Shown: positions 1-10,500 of the stretch, piece by piece
How positions within the stretch are numbered: the first letter of the stretch is position 1
Layout: each line of letters begins with the position of its first letter
Source: Mesorhabditis belari
Lineage: Eukaryota; Nematoda; Chromadorea; Rhabditida; Rhabditidae
Length of the DNA stretch: 64,000 nt
Direction: 5' to 3'
NCBI GenBank assembly: GCA_958450365.1
Contig: CAUEEP010000145.1
Coordinates: 372,001-436,000 of the forward strand
Made by a program: the position numbers and the translations under genes
Notes under the pieces: generated by a model
Database searches by the model: none
Seen by the model: the letters and a program-made list of their open reading frames with translations, nothing else
What the model was told of the DNA's origin: nothing

Positions 1-1545
1 ACCAAAGGGATAGCATTGGCGGATGAGATTCAGCTGTAAAAAAGAATATTAATAAAAGATACAGTTGACACGATAAAAAAACTAGTAGAAAATGGATACC
101 TTGCTTTGTTTGCTAATCCTGTATTTAATACGGCAGAAGTGTTATAATCTGGTCTGTAAATCAGTCCCGGATCCTGTGACTTTTTGTGGACTAGGCCTAG
201 GCAAGCAGAGATCTTTTGCGGATCAGGCTTGCAGCAAAGCTAGGACAGGATCTGGCTTCTGATCTGGCTTAGAATTCAACTGGACTGAGACCGTATGCTC
301 TGTTCCCAGAGAATTCCCGCACGAATTCGCTGAGAGGGTATTCCCGCGGAACGTACTTTTTATACAAAGTATTGGATTGACGGGTATGACATTTTCAAAT
401 GAAATTTTTATTTAGTTAACCATTTCAAATCATTCCAAATATTCGCCATTATTTTCTCTGATTTATGCCAATTTTAGTGCAAGAAGTCGAATGTCTCATT
501 CGTAAAAAATCTTCGCTTTTGATTCAAAGAAGACTTATGTGACGAAAGTCAAAAAAGAGAAAGACTTATGTGACTTATGTGAATTCCGCCGGAACGGAGC
601 ATACGGCCTCAGGCCAGTTCAATTCTGGACAAGCCAGAGCCAGAGCAGACGGGCTCTGGTCCATTTGGAATAATCCTATCCTACATTATAAGTTCTGTTC
701 AACTCCTAGCATTCAACTTTTAACAAGTTACCCGGAAATCGATCAAGCACGCTTCTTTGCAATCGCCCGATCCTTTAGCGATGATACCTGTAAACTTTAT
801 GATAATTTATTAGCCTAACCTTTGTACCTCTCCTTTTGTTGCCCTGTTTGACATGAACTTTCTCCTCGCAAGCATATGATCTAAAATCAAAAATATTGTC
901 AGCTGAAAAGAAGAACTAGATTCAAACTCTGATCGTCTAATATCAACTCTTGTAAAGTATTCAAAAACTCACACAATGCTCTCACCACCAAAATATTTGA
1001 TCTCGGGCTGCATCTCAGCGCTCAATCCAATTCCTTTCAATAGCTGATGGAAATGCTGAAAATTTGGATAAAATTCAAATCGATTTAAGTGTTTGAAGAA
1101 ACATTTTATTGTCTTTAGATTAAATTCAACTTTGCAAACTTATTTTCCACTAAACTCACCTTATTAGCCGTTTCCCTTGTCCATCCACCGTGAAATTTCG
1201 CCATGTAATCCTCTTGTCCAATATGATCGATTGTCGATTGAAGAACGGGCTAAACATCACTTTTTCTGTAACCCTATGCTGTATGGAAACTAGATTTTAC
1301 ATCATGACATGGTGGCAATCGGGATCGCAGTGCAAACGCAGAAAATTCATTGCGGAAGAAGTAGACATAGTTCGCAAAGTCGGCTCTGGCTGCCGTTTTC
1401 TAAAATTGTCAGATTTAAACAGTTTTTTCGAAAATCTTTAAAACTTACTGCTTCATCTAGGCTAACATTTGTGCTTTGCGCAATGTATGAATCGCCTTTG
1501 ATTTGGTAACGAACAAGGTGGCTAAAATTGTTTGTGGATACGGTG
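1..1545. other. No supportable gene
   Basis: A+T-rich sequence with only short open frames on both strands (for example 570-818 plus and 1190-1441 plus). None shows a recognisable motif, a paralogue elsewhere in the window, or flanking splice sites that extend it. I see no RNA gene or clear repeat here. Confidence 0.4.
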
Positions 1546-1549
1546 ACGC

Positions 1550-2485
1550 TATCTGGTTGTACAGGCTGCAGAGAAAGTTTTGTCCTTCTTAAAATTCTCT
1601 CTAAAAGCTTCCTCGTTCATTTTATTTTATAAGTGTTTATAGCTAAAAAATAGCCAATCTCTTACAGACTTTAAATCTTATTACAGTTTTTAAAGAGCTT
1701 CTTTAGACTTTTAAATAGCTTCTTTAGACTTTTAAATAGATTCTTTATTTAAGCAAAAATCATTTCTTCAACAATGTAGTAGATTATGTGATCGTTATGT
1801 GATTTTTTGGGGATCCGAAAAATGGACACCGAACAATAGAGTGGAATGCCGCTACTACTAGATGATTTACAGGACTAATTGTTATATCTCAAAATCTAAA
1901 GAGCTATTTTGCAAGAAAAGAGCTTTGGATTTTAATTCGCTATTGCTCAAAACGAAAACTCTCAACAAGAGATTCCGTGGAAGAGATTTGCGATGCTGAA
2001 GCTGAAGAAGCTGTAAGTCAATCAAGAATTGCAAGATGGTAAAGGTGCTTTGAAATAAAGAAAGTCGTAGATTGTGAGCTCCGGGCCAAACTGATATTTT
2101 AGTTACTATTGTTATTATTGAATGATTTGTCTATTCTTCGATCTAGATCAAAAGGTAGCGAGCTAGAGTGATTTAAGCAAAAATCGTTTTTTCAACGTTA
2201 CGTTATGTGATCGCTATGTAATTTTTTTGGGGATCCGAAAAATGGGCACCGAACAATAGAGTGGAATGCCGCTCTAATAGATGACTTACAGGACTAATAA
2301 CTGGTGTGAGCTCATGCAAATTGTGATATCTCAAAATTTAAAGAAGCTATTTAAAAAAAGGTAATACGATTTAAATTTGTGGAAAATTGGCTCTCTTTTG
2401 GCTATAAACACTTATGAAATAATAATAATCAGAGAGAATTTAAAAAGGACAGAACTTTCGCCGCACTCTGTACTATCTGAGTCAC
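1550..2485 (+). mobile_element. Degenerate mariner-like element with long TIRs
   Basis: The segment around 1562-1670 reappears as a diverged reverse complement around 2385-2480, giving imperfect terminal inverted repeats of about 90 bp. Between them, 1915-2160 (plus) reads with stops like the N-terminal helix-turn-helix region of a mariner transposase: an acidic stretch ending EEAVSQSRIARW, followed by remains of a basic segment. Two internal blocks of about 125 bp (about 1746-1880 and 2172-2305) are direct repeats of each other. No catalytic domain is left, so this is an old, non-autonomous copy. The exact ends are uncertain because the TIRs have diverged. Confidence 0.6.
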
Positions 2486-2800
2486 GAGGCTGTTCACAGT
2501 AAAATATAAGAATTTTTCGATGACCAACTGCATTCTCCCATCGATCATCTTGTTTTCTCGACTGGTGACAAGAAGCCCTTTCTCGCCGATTTGTTGCAAC
2601 ATCTTTTTGATCTATAAAGAAGAAGAATACACTGTTACAGATTACAATTTTTCGTCTGATATAGCTTCGTTAGCCGCTACAAGATTGTAATTTAGATTTA
2701 AAAGTCAGAAATATTATAGAAACGCATCCCGTCTAGTGCACTTGGCCTTAAAGAAAATTCTAAGGTTGGCTGTAAACTAAGAATTCTATATGCAGGATGG

Positions 2801-3021
2801 TACCGTTTGCTCTCTAATAGTAGTGCACCCCGGCGAGCCGAGTTGATGATTATTTTACGGTTTCTAAGTTTTCGCAGGAGCTCAACACTTTAACCCCCAC
2901 AAGATCTCATCGTCAGCTACATTTTACGACCCCACATCGATAGGTTCTGATCAGCGGTTTTTGTGGTTTCGAGCAATTTAGGCAACGCTCAGGGTGCACT
3001 ACTACTAGAGAGAATACGGTA
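2801..3021. mobile_element. TACCG/CGGTA mini-element (MITE), copy 1
   Basis: A 221-bp element with terminal inverted repeats of about 30 bp. The left end runs TACCGTTTGCTCTCTAATAG and the right end is its near reverse complement ending in ACGGTA. The internal 160 bp recurs at 3790-3985 and 4340-4562. There is no coding capacity. The sequence just to its right (3022-3200) is also shared with copy 3, so copies 1 and 3 belong to a larger duplicated segment and are not independent insertions. Confidence 0.75.
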
Positions 3022-3248
3022 TGCATTTACATTTTCAAACACAAAGAATAACTTTAAATCAAATGAGATCAAACCAGAATCAACCTGTGCTTGCTCGGTC
3101 ATTGTTATTGAGGCTAGCAATCAGAGAGCAACGATACAACTTCAAATGTGTTAATTCTGTAAAATGTAACCAAAAATTGATTGGGCATTTGAAATGAATA
3201 TTCTGAAACACTCGAAAAAGACTTGATATCGATAAAATATCGATCTTT

Positions 3249-3470
3249 TAGTTATTGAAGTACAAAGATGATCCAAAAAAGGTTTATGAGAATTTAAGAA
3301 GCACGACAATTGAAACAGCAAACGCAGCCGCACAGAGAATGAACTTGACAGCGACAAGAATCATCTCTGCTTGTACAAGTTTTTTATCAGTTGGACTAAA
3401 TGTTTGGAAATATAAAATCAGGCATGCATCTGGAATAACTCACTCTAATTTAGCGTATTCAACACTATAG
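3249..3470 (+). pseudogene. Orphan exon-like fragment, unrecognised
   Basis: After a TTTTAG acceptor at about 3248 an open frame runs to 3470. It encodes a helical, alternating charged and hydrophobic stretch containing VYENLRSTTIETANAAAQRM. Composition and the upstream acceptor make it look like a genuine exon, but no partner exon in phase is visible on either side and the region is crowded with mini-elements. It is probably a fragment of a gene broken up by the surrounding duplication. I do not recognise the family. Confidence 0.3.
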
Positions 3471-3789
3471 TCCTTCATGTCAAGACAGCCCATGATTGAA
3501 AAGGAAAAATAAGTGAGACAAAATGTGAAATGTGAAGTGTTACAAAGAGAGTGCCAAATATGGGCTTTTCTAAAAAAATGTGAGAGGTGTTTCTTGGATA
3601 AAATAAGGGAAATGGGCGAAGAAAGGAAAAAAAAAGGAAAACAAATAGACAACTCACCGTGGAATGGACATCGCATGGTAATAAAAGGAAAGCATTGAAT
3701 TTTCAACCAATCTGTTGCCCTTTCTCTTAATCGTTTTAGCGTTTTTGTCATTTTGTTTGAACGATTGAACAAACGATTTGTTTGTGGAT

Positions 3790-3985
3790 ACTCCTAATCG
3801 TCCGAGCCGAGTTGATGATTATTTTACGGTTTCTAAGTTTTCGCAGGAGCTCAACACTCTAATCCCCACAAGATCTCATCGTTAGCTACATTTTACGACC
3901 CCACATCGATAGGTTCTAATAAGCGCTTTCGAGATTTCGAGTAATTTAGACGATCAGGGTGCATTACTATTAGAGAAAATACGGC
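3790..3985. mobile_element. TACCG/CGGTA mini-element, copy 2 (decayed left end)
   Basis: Matches copies 1 and 3 through the central block beginning CCGAGCCGAGTTGATGATTA and through the right terminal repeat (GGGTGCATTACTATTAGAGA). The left terminal repeat is largely lost. Its central block carries more substitutions than that of copy 1. Confidence 0.7.
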
Positions 3986-4045
3986 GATCCGAGGCCGATT
4001 CGGGAACTTGAAACTGTTCATCTCTTTGTATGAGATTCCTCTATC

Positions 4046-4333
4046 TACCGTATTTCTTCGAATAGAAGACCGGGTAAAGAGTATCATCGCGTACTCCTGC
4101 GTAGCAGCCCTTTTTAAAATTTCTTTTCTGCATAAAAGCTTTCAATCAAGTGCTCTAGAGCTAGGAAAATGGCTCAAAAATCTGTTAGCTCATGTGGTAT
4201 TTTTGAGTCATTTTCCAGCCCTATAGCACTTGATTGAAAGCTTTTATGCAGAAAAGAAATTTTAAAAAGGGCTGCTACACAGGAGTACGCGATGATACTC
4301 TTTACCCGGTCTTCTATTCGAAGAAATACGGTA
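4046..4333. repeat. Foldback element (288-bp near-perfect palindrome)
   Basis: The left arm 4046-4178 and right arm 4198-4333 are reverse complements with only a few mismatches, separated by about 20 bp. The ends are TACCGTATTT and AAATACGGTA, the same 5-bp termini as the neighbouring mini-elements. It sits between mini-element copies 2 and 3. A related end (AATAGAAGACCGG motif, facing both ways) recurs at 60480-60575. A transcript through it would fold into a long hairpin. Confidence 0.85.
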
Positions 4334-4339
4334 TTCGAT

Positions 4340-4562
4340 TACCATATTTTCTCTAATAGTAGTGCACCCCGGCGAGCCGAGTTGGTGACTATTTTACGGC
4401 TTTCCAAGCCTTTGCAGAAGATCAACACTCTAATCCCCCATGAGATCTCATCGTCAGCTACATTTTCCGACCCCACATCGATAGGTTCTGATCAGCGGTT
4501 TTTGTGGTTTCGAGCAATTTAGGCAACGCTCAGGGTGCACTACTATTAGAGAGAATACGGTA
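4340..4562. mobile_element. TACCG/CGGTA mini-element, copy 3
   Basis: A 223-bp copy bounded by TACCATATTTTCTCTAATAG on the left and AGAGAGAATACGGTA on the right. It is close to copy 1 across its whole length. About 190 bp of unique-looking DNA to its right (4563-4755) matches the right flank of copy 1 (3022-3200), which shows a duplication of about 400 bp that includes the element. Confidence 0.8.
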
Positions 4563-4789
4563 TGCATTTGCATTTACAAACACAAAGAATAACTTTAAAT
4601 CAAATGAGATCAAACCAGAATCAACCTGTGCTTGTTCGGTCATTGTTATTGTGGCTAGCAATCAGAGAGCAACGATACAACTGTGTTAATTTAGAGCAAC
4701 GTGTTAATTCTATAAAATGTAACCAAAAATTGATTGGGCATTTGAAATAAATATTCTGAAACTCTTGAAAAACACTTGGAAAAGGTTTC

Positions 4790-5765
4790 GTTTAATGCCA
4801 CAAAAAGCTTTAGAGCAAACAGCTTTAGATATCTAGGAAAGGAATTGTTAAAAGTGATAAGAATCGGGCCATTTTAAGCCACAAAATGACTCATTCTAAT
4901 AAGAGATTATGAATCAAATGCTTTCAAGTCGTAAAGGTTTATCAATTTGACGGATTTTTTCCAAAAAAACTTCTGAGGAGCTCTTATCGCCACCGTTCAG
5001 AATCCAAATTTGTGCATATTTTATATATGAGTCACAAGAATTGACAGTCAAAAGAAAGAAATTGAGCAAATGAAGCAAAGAGTTTAGAGTTTGGTGTTTT
5101 GAAAAAAGTTTTGAAGCGATCCTGACTCGTAAAAGTTCAGAAATTCAGATTGAGTTCTACAAAATGACACCAAAATCAGCAAGGTTGGCCCAGAAAGTTA
5201 TGGCAAGTTGCGGAAAAGACCCAAAAGATTTGGCGCAAACGGAAACTATTTTTTAAGACGTGTAAATTGTGAAAACCACCGTAATTCTCTTTCTGTTTAT
5301 TATCTAATCTTAATCAATTACCATTTACGGAATGGCCACCATTACGGAATTTCTATTTTTCATTCTTAATTCAAAAGATCAAAAGAAGAGGAAAGGAGAC
5401 GGCGTTTGATATTCCCTTTTCACTGACCCAGATCCATCTCCTTCTTTCTTTCCTAAGATTGACTTCATGAGGTGGAAATGAGACGCGATGAAAAGGGATT
5501 TCAATGCTCTGATCTCCTTTTTCATGAGTCTGAAACGTGAATAGGTGAGGATCTTTGTGTGGGTGAGCCTTCCGGGGAAATTGTTCAATCGTTCAACAAA
5601 GACTCAATTGATTCTCAAGGAAAGATCATTTCATTGTTTTCGATATTGGATTCATTTTCTTCTGCTGATATTGTATCGACGATATAAAATCTAAAAATCT
5701 TTATTTAAATTCGTTTTATTGATTCTATTAACCGTTGCTTTATGATCTTCACAATATGCCACCAG
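4790..5765. other. No supportable gene
   Basis: A+T-rich DNA with short open frames only (for example 5379-5588 minus). No domain motif, TIR or tandem repeat is seen until the decamer array that follows. Confidence 0.4.
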
Positions 5766-6105
5766 GCTTAGCTTTGCTTAGCTTTGCTTAGCTTTGCTTA
5801 GCTTTGCTTAGCTTTGCTTAGCTTTGCTTAGCTTTGCTTAGCTTTGCTTAGCTTTGCTTAGCTTTGCTTAGCTTTGCTTAGCTTTGCTTAGCTTTGCTTA
5901 GCTTTGCTTAGCTTTGCTTAGCTTTGCTTAGCTTTGCTTAGCTTTGCTTAGCTTTGCTTAGCTTTGCTTAGCTTTGCTTAGCTTTGCTTAGCTTTGCTTA
6001 GCTTTGCTTAGCTTTGCTTAGCTTTGCTTAGCTTTGCTTAGCTTTGCTTAGCTTTGCTTAGCTTTGATTAGCTTTGCTTAGCTTTGCTTAGCTTTGATTA
6101 GCTTA
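5766..6105. repeat. Tandem array of a 10-bp unit, 33 copies
   Basis: GCTTTGCTTA is repeated head to tail from 5771 to 6100 (33 units) with a half unit at each end. Only two units differ (GCTTTGATTA at 6061 and 6091), so the array is very young or actively homogenised. The unit resembles, but is not, the nematode telomere hexamer TTAGGC. The unit is not a multiple of three, so a coding role is unlikely. Confidence 0.97.
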
Positions 6106-6202
6106 GCTGTAAGCTTACGCAATTTCTTCGGTGGATTTATGGATATCCAACACAGCTTTTGCTTTTACAGTAACTTTATGGCTTATCTACACTACTCAAA
6201 TA

Positions 6203-6407
6203 TGAAATATCATATTTGAAAAAAGATCATCACTTTCGCGCCCCTGTAACTCCGTTGTCTTTATCATATTTCTAAATATAAATATTACCATTGTGTAGCC
6301 CTTGAAAAGAGCTTTCAGAAAATGTATAACACTAATAGTTTAAACTCAAAGACAAGGGAGTTACAGACGCGCGAACGTGACGATCGTTTTTCAAATATGA
6401 TATTTCA
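6203..6407. mobile_element. Short MITE with 60-bp TIRs
   Basis: 6203-6262 and 6348-6407 are inverted copies with few mismatches. Each starts TGAAATATCATATTTGAAAA and ends near a TGTCTTT block. The unpaired centre is about 85 bp. No open frame. It is unrelated in sequence to the other TIR families in the window. Confidence 0.8.
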
Positions 6408-6479
6408 TTGTCCAGTACTGTACTATTTAGTTTATTCCGAATCTAGCAGAATCACTAATCTAGCGAGAAAAGGCAATGA

Positions 6480-6505
6480 ATAGAATAGAATAGAATAGAA
6501 TAGAA
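6480..6505. repeat. TAGAA pentamer microsatellite
   Basis: Five tandem TAGAA units just downstream of the short MITE. Minor. Confidence 0.8.
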
Positions 6506-6723
6506 AGGATTAGAATCAATCGTTGGTTCAGTGTTTCAAAGCCAAAGAAAGGGAATACAAAGTGGGCTCCGTCTCTTTTTATCACACAAACGATCTTTAG
6601 AGGAAGGACAAGAGAATCACAAGAGAACTTCTGTGGATTCCAGAAAGAAATAATTTTCGTCAACATCTCCAAATGTTTCCAAATGTTGACGAAAATTCAA
6701 ATGGTGGAACAAATTGAATAAAA

Positions 6724-6992
6724 TTGGTTTGCTGACAAAGCTTTTCAGATTAACAGAACTTTTATTTGGTCTCGTTTTACATGGTAATAAATTGTTATTA
6801 TTATTATTATTATTATGCAAACTAAAAATGATGATGTAGGATTGATGTTTTCTCGCGAATCGACTAGGATAGAGAGCAACCGCTTGGGACCGCTTGGCAG
6901 ACATGATAGGCAAATCGAGAGCCCTAAAAGTTGCAATTAGATAAAACAAAAAGTTGATTCTATATGTTTTAGGAATGGAGCTGACTTGATAC
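6724..6992 (-). pseudogene. Orphan duplicate of the peptidase terminal exon
   Basis: About 260 bp here is a diverged direct copy of 7415-7690, the last exon and 3' flank of the cysteine peptidase gene, including a TTA/TAA triplet microsatellite. On the minus strand it still has a TTTTAG acceptor, the start [12 protein letters not shown] and a stop. It lies beyond the stop codon of the gene, so it is an unused spare exon unless it is spliced as an alternative end. Confidence 0.7.
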
Positions 6993-7013
6993 AGTGGTTC
7001 TAACACTTTCAAG

Positions 7014-7400
7014 TTGCTTCAGCACCTTCATCCCAATCTAGATGCGTTCAAACGATCTCTGTCCCAGCTCTGTCACACGGCGAGCGAGCCGGCCCGTACC
7101 GGCTACTCGGCGATTCTCGGTCTAGCCACTCTATTTGGTGTATATAAGAAAATCTATGTAAAAGGGGAAAAGAGTAGGGAAACTGTTAATTCAGACTGGC
7201 TAAATACGGCCACACTTCTTTTCACCACACATGGAAAGCTGGAATCGGTTCTTCTTATCACATCCGCGACTCCTTTTTGAGAATTTTTGTGTTAATTCAA
7301 TGCGAAAACCTTCAATTTTGTAGCTTGTTTTTCACAAAGTTCAAATTTGATTTAGATTTCAATCTAAAAAACCAATGATAGTCACTTTATCAACTCACAC
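7014..7400. other. Spacer between the two terminal-exon copies
   Basis: Contains a plus open frame 7014-7280 with a GC-rich start and no recognisable motif, plus a TATA-like stretch near 7140 (GTATATAAGA). I cannot support a gene. Confidence 0.3.
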
Positions 7401-7558
7401 GTTCCGAGAAGGACAAAATTGGTTTGCTGACAAAGCTTTCCAGATTAACAGAACTTTTATTTGGTCTCGTTTTACATGATAATAAATTATTATTATTATT
7501 ATTATTATTATGTAAACTAAAGATGATGATGTAAGACTGATGTTTTCTCGCGAATCGA

Positions 7559-10500
7559 TTAGGATAGAGAGCAAACAGTGTTGGGGACTGCTTGGCAGAC
7601 ATGATAGGCAAATCGAGAGCCCTAAAAGTGGCAGTTAGATAAAACAAAAAGTTCATTTTATATTTTTTAGGAAAGGAGCTGACTTGATAGAGTGGATAAT
7701 TGATTGTCGTTCCGGCGGCAGCCGAAGTCGCACAGCTGGCGTTTCGCAATCCCCACAGACCACATCCGTTGTACGTTTCGATCACTTTTCCTGTCTAAAA
7801 TTGCTCCAATGCAGATTCTAAAAGTAATAATTCACATCATCATAGAGTGTGATGGTCAAGTATTGATTGCTTGCAAATCCTGGGCAAGTGGGCGAATACA
7901 CACTTGGAGTACAGCCGCTAGAATCGAGTTGTCATTTTTTGTTCAACCTTTACGTTACGGCTTACCTTACGCCAGCTTTTGGTTGAGTGGCATAGGGAGA
8001 TGTTGGAGTTGAGGTTGAAACGGCTGTGCAGGTGCATTTTGGAGCTGAAAACATTACATTTTATTGTATCACATCCCCTGACAAATCTTAAATCATGGTT
8101 CGGCTTAAAACTTAAATTAGTGTTCGGCTTAATTTCAATTCCCACCCTAACAACTAACCGCTAGTGGTAGGCTTTGTGGTCGTTGTTGTTACTGGATTGG
8201 CTGGTACTGGTGGAGAGCACACATAATTGTCGACACTTTTACAGACGTGATAAGCAACTCGAGAGCCCTAAGATAAACAATTATTCAAAAAACATTTGTT
8301 TTTGTTCATCATTGCATCAATGTTCAGAGAGTGAACTCACTTTGTAAAGTGGATAATTGACGGTTGTTCCGGCGGCAGCCGATGTCTCGCAGGTGGCATT
8401 TTTGAATCCCCACAGAGCACAACCATTGTACGTTTCAATCACCTTTCCTGTCTAGAACTGTATGATGATTTGAGTTATTCTAATTAAGAACTGTCTAGAA
8501 CTTCGTCAATAAATTTACATATTAATTAGAATCACTCACATCATCATAAAGTGTGATGGTCAAGTATTGATTGTTAGCAAACCCTGAACAAGTGGGCGCA
8601 TATGTGCTTGGAATGCATCCGCTAAAATTGAGTTGTCAAAGATAAGATCAAAGATGTTTTTCAAACCTTTCTCCGGGCTTTGACTGGGTAGCATATGGAG
8701 CTGTTGGAGTCGCAGTTGAAACGGCTGAGCAAGTGCACGCCGAATCTGAATAATTCACGTTTAGAAGTGAATTTTCTGATGCTTGTGACTTTTTTCACAC
8801 TTTGAGTCCAATCCAAGGCTTAAGATTTGAAATTTACCATACGAAACGTTTCTAAAAATACCAAAGACCTGGTTTTTACTGTATAAAAATATTAATTATG
8901 AATTTTAAATGCTATTAAATGCAGGCCATGAAGTTTTAAATGTAAATTTTGCAATCAAAGTGCAAAATGTGGCATAAGAATTGGTTTTCTGAAAAAAAAT
9001 ACATGGATTGTTAGCAGTTTTTGTGGTGCATTGCTTGGCGGCTACCGTCGGGAGTGGCCCGGATACACCCATCGTTTCAACTTGCAGAGTGTTCTTTCCT
9101 CGCAAAATCTAAACACATTTTTCGTCAACGATTTTCGTTTTATCTTTTGAGAGTCATTCATCATACAGACTGTTAATCTACAGTCATTTTTTGTCTCATG
9201 AATCTTCTATGGCAAGTCTATCCACAGCAAGTCTTCAACAAATCATAAAGGATGTTAATCTACAGTCATTTTTTGTCTCATGAATCTTCCATGGCAAGTC
9301 TATCCACAGCAAGTCTTCAACAAATCATAAAGGATGTTAATCTACAGTCATTTTTTGTCTCATGAATCTTCTATGGCAAGTCTATCCACAGTAAGTCTTC
9401 AACAAATCATAAAGGATGTTAATCTACAGTCATTTTTTTGTCTCATGAATCAGACAAGTCTATCCACAGCTTACTTGTCCATATCCGCCCATTCCCCAGC
9501 TAGTTCCCCCACGAGTTTCGGAACAACCAGAAGTCTTTTCCACTGGTGTCAGTGCCTAAATAAGAAACACTTCTTTTAACTATATTGAATTCGCCTAGCT
9601 TGTTATTTCTAGTGATTTCTAGTGATTTTCACAAACCATATCCAATAATAGTGAGTGCATGTGCTCCACAATTCACATTGTCATTCGTCGATCCATCATA
9701 GACTCCACTTTTGTACACAAGTTGAAAATCGTTGCAAACCATCATGCCTAAAGATTCTTTTTTTGTGAATTTATTCATGGCCTCAACGTACCGACAATGA
9801 TCGGAGCCGTGGTGGCAACGAAGTTCATCATTCCGGGAACATCATTCGTCAGGTCCATCCAGTCACGAATCGGCATTTTCTTTGGCTGAACAAAATTGAT
9901 TTAAGATAATTTTTGACAAGCAGAACTTTGCTAGATCTGAATTTCTTGAAACTCACATTGATAGTGCTAGGGCAAGCACCTCCTTTTCCGCTTGCACCAG
10001 ACGTGAAAGGAACAGCGGCCGAAGTGGTGATTCCATTTTGGATTACATACCTGGAAATTTTAATCTAACTTTATCAATCATTAAACGGAGAAAAAGCACT
10101 TAAAGACCAAGGAAAATACACTCTTGTAATTGGGCTGATTAGTTAGGGCATATTAAACTATTGGGTTGTCCAGTTATGAATGCGCGTTTTTTACTATTTT
10201 GTAAATTTCTCAAGTTACCGAAATCAAGAAAAAGATATATATGAGTATTTTTGGAAAGCTGAAGATCTCCTCTACATTTTGATACAAAAAGCTTTTGAAT
10301 TTGTCCAGCTTTTGGGCAAATTGATGGCACAGAAGAAGAGGTGGCCAAAAAAATGGAAGGGTGCCTTTGGATCAAGTTTTGGCTCCGCTCAAATTGAGTT
10401 AACTGTTTGATGTTTGGCCAATAGATATATCAATGCAACTTTTTTTGAAATATAACAATTTCAGAGCATCTTTACTTTTCTTTTCTTTTCTGGGCGGTTA

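Noticed and set aside
5766..6105. The decamer array as an internal telomere or a CRISPR array.
   Set aside because: The unit differs from the nematode telomere hexamer TTAGGC, there are no spacers, and the host is eukaryotic.
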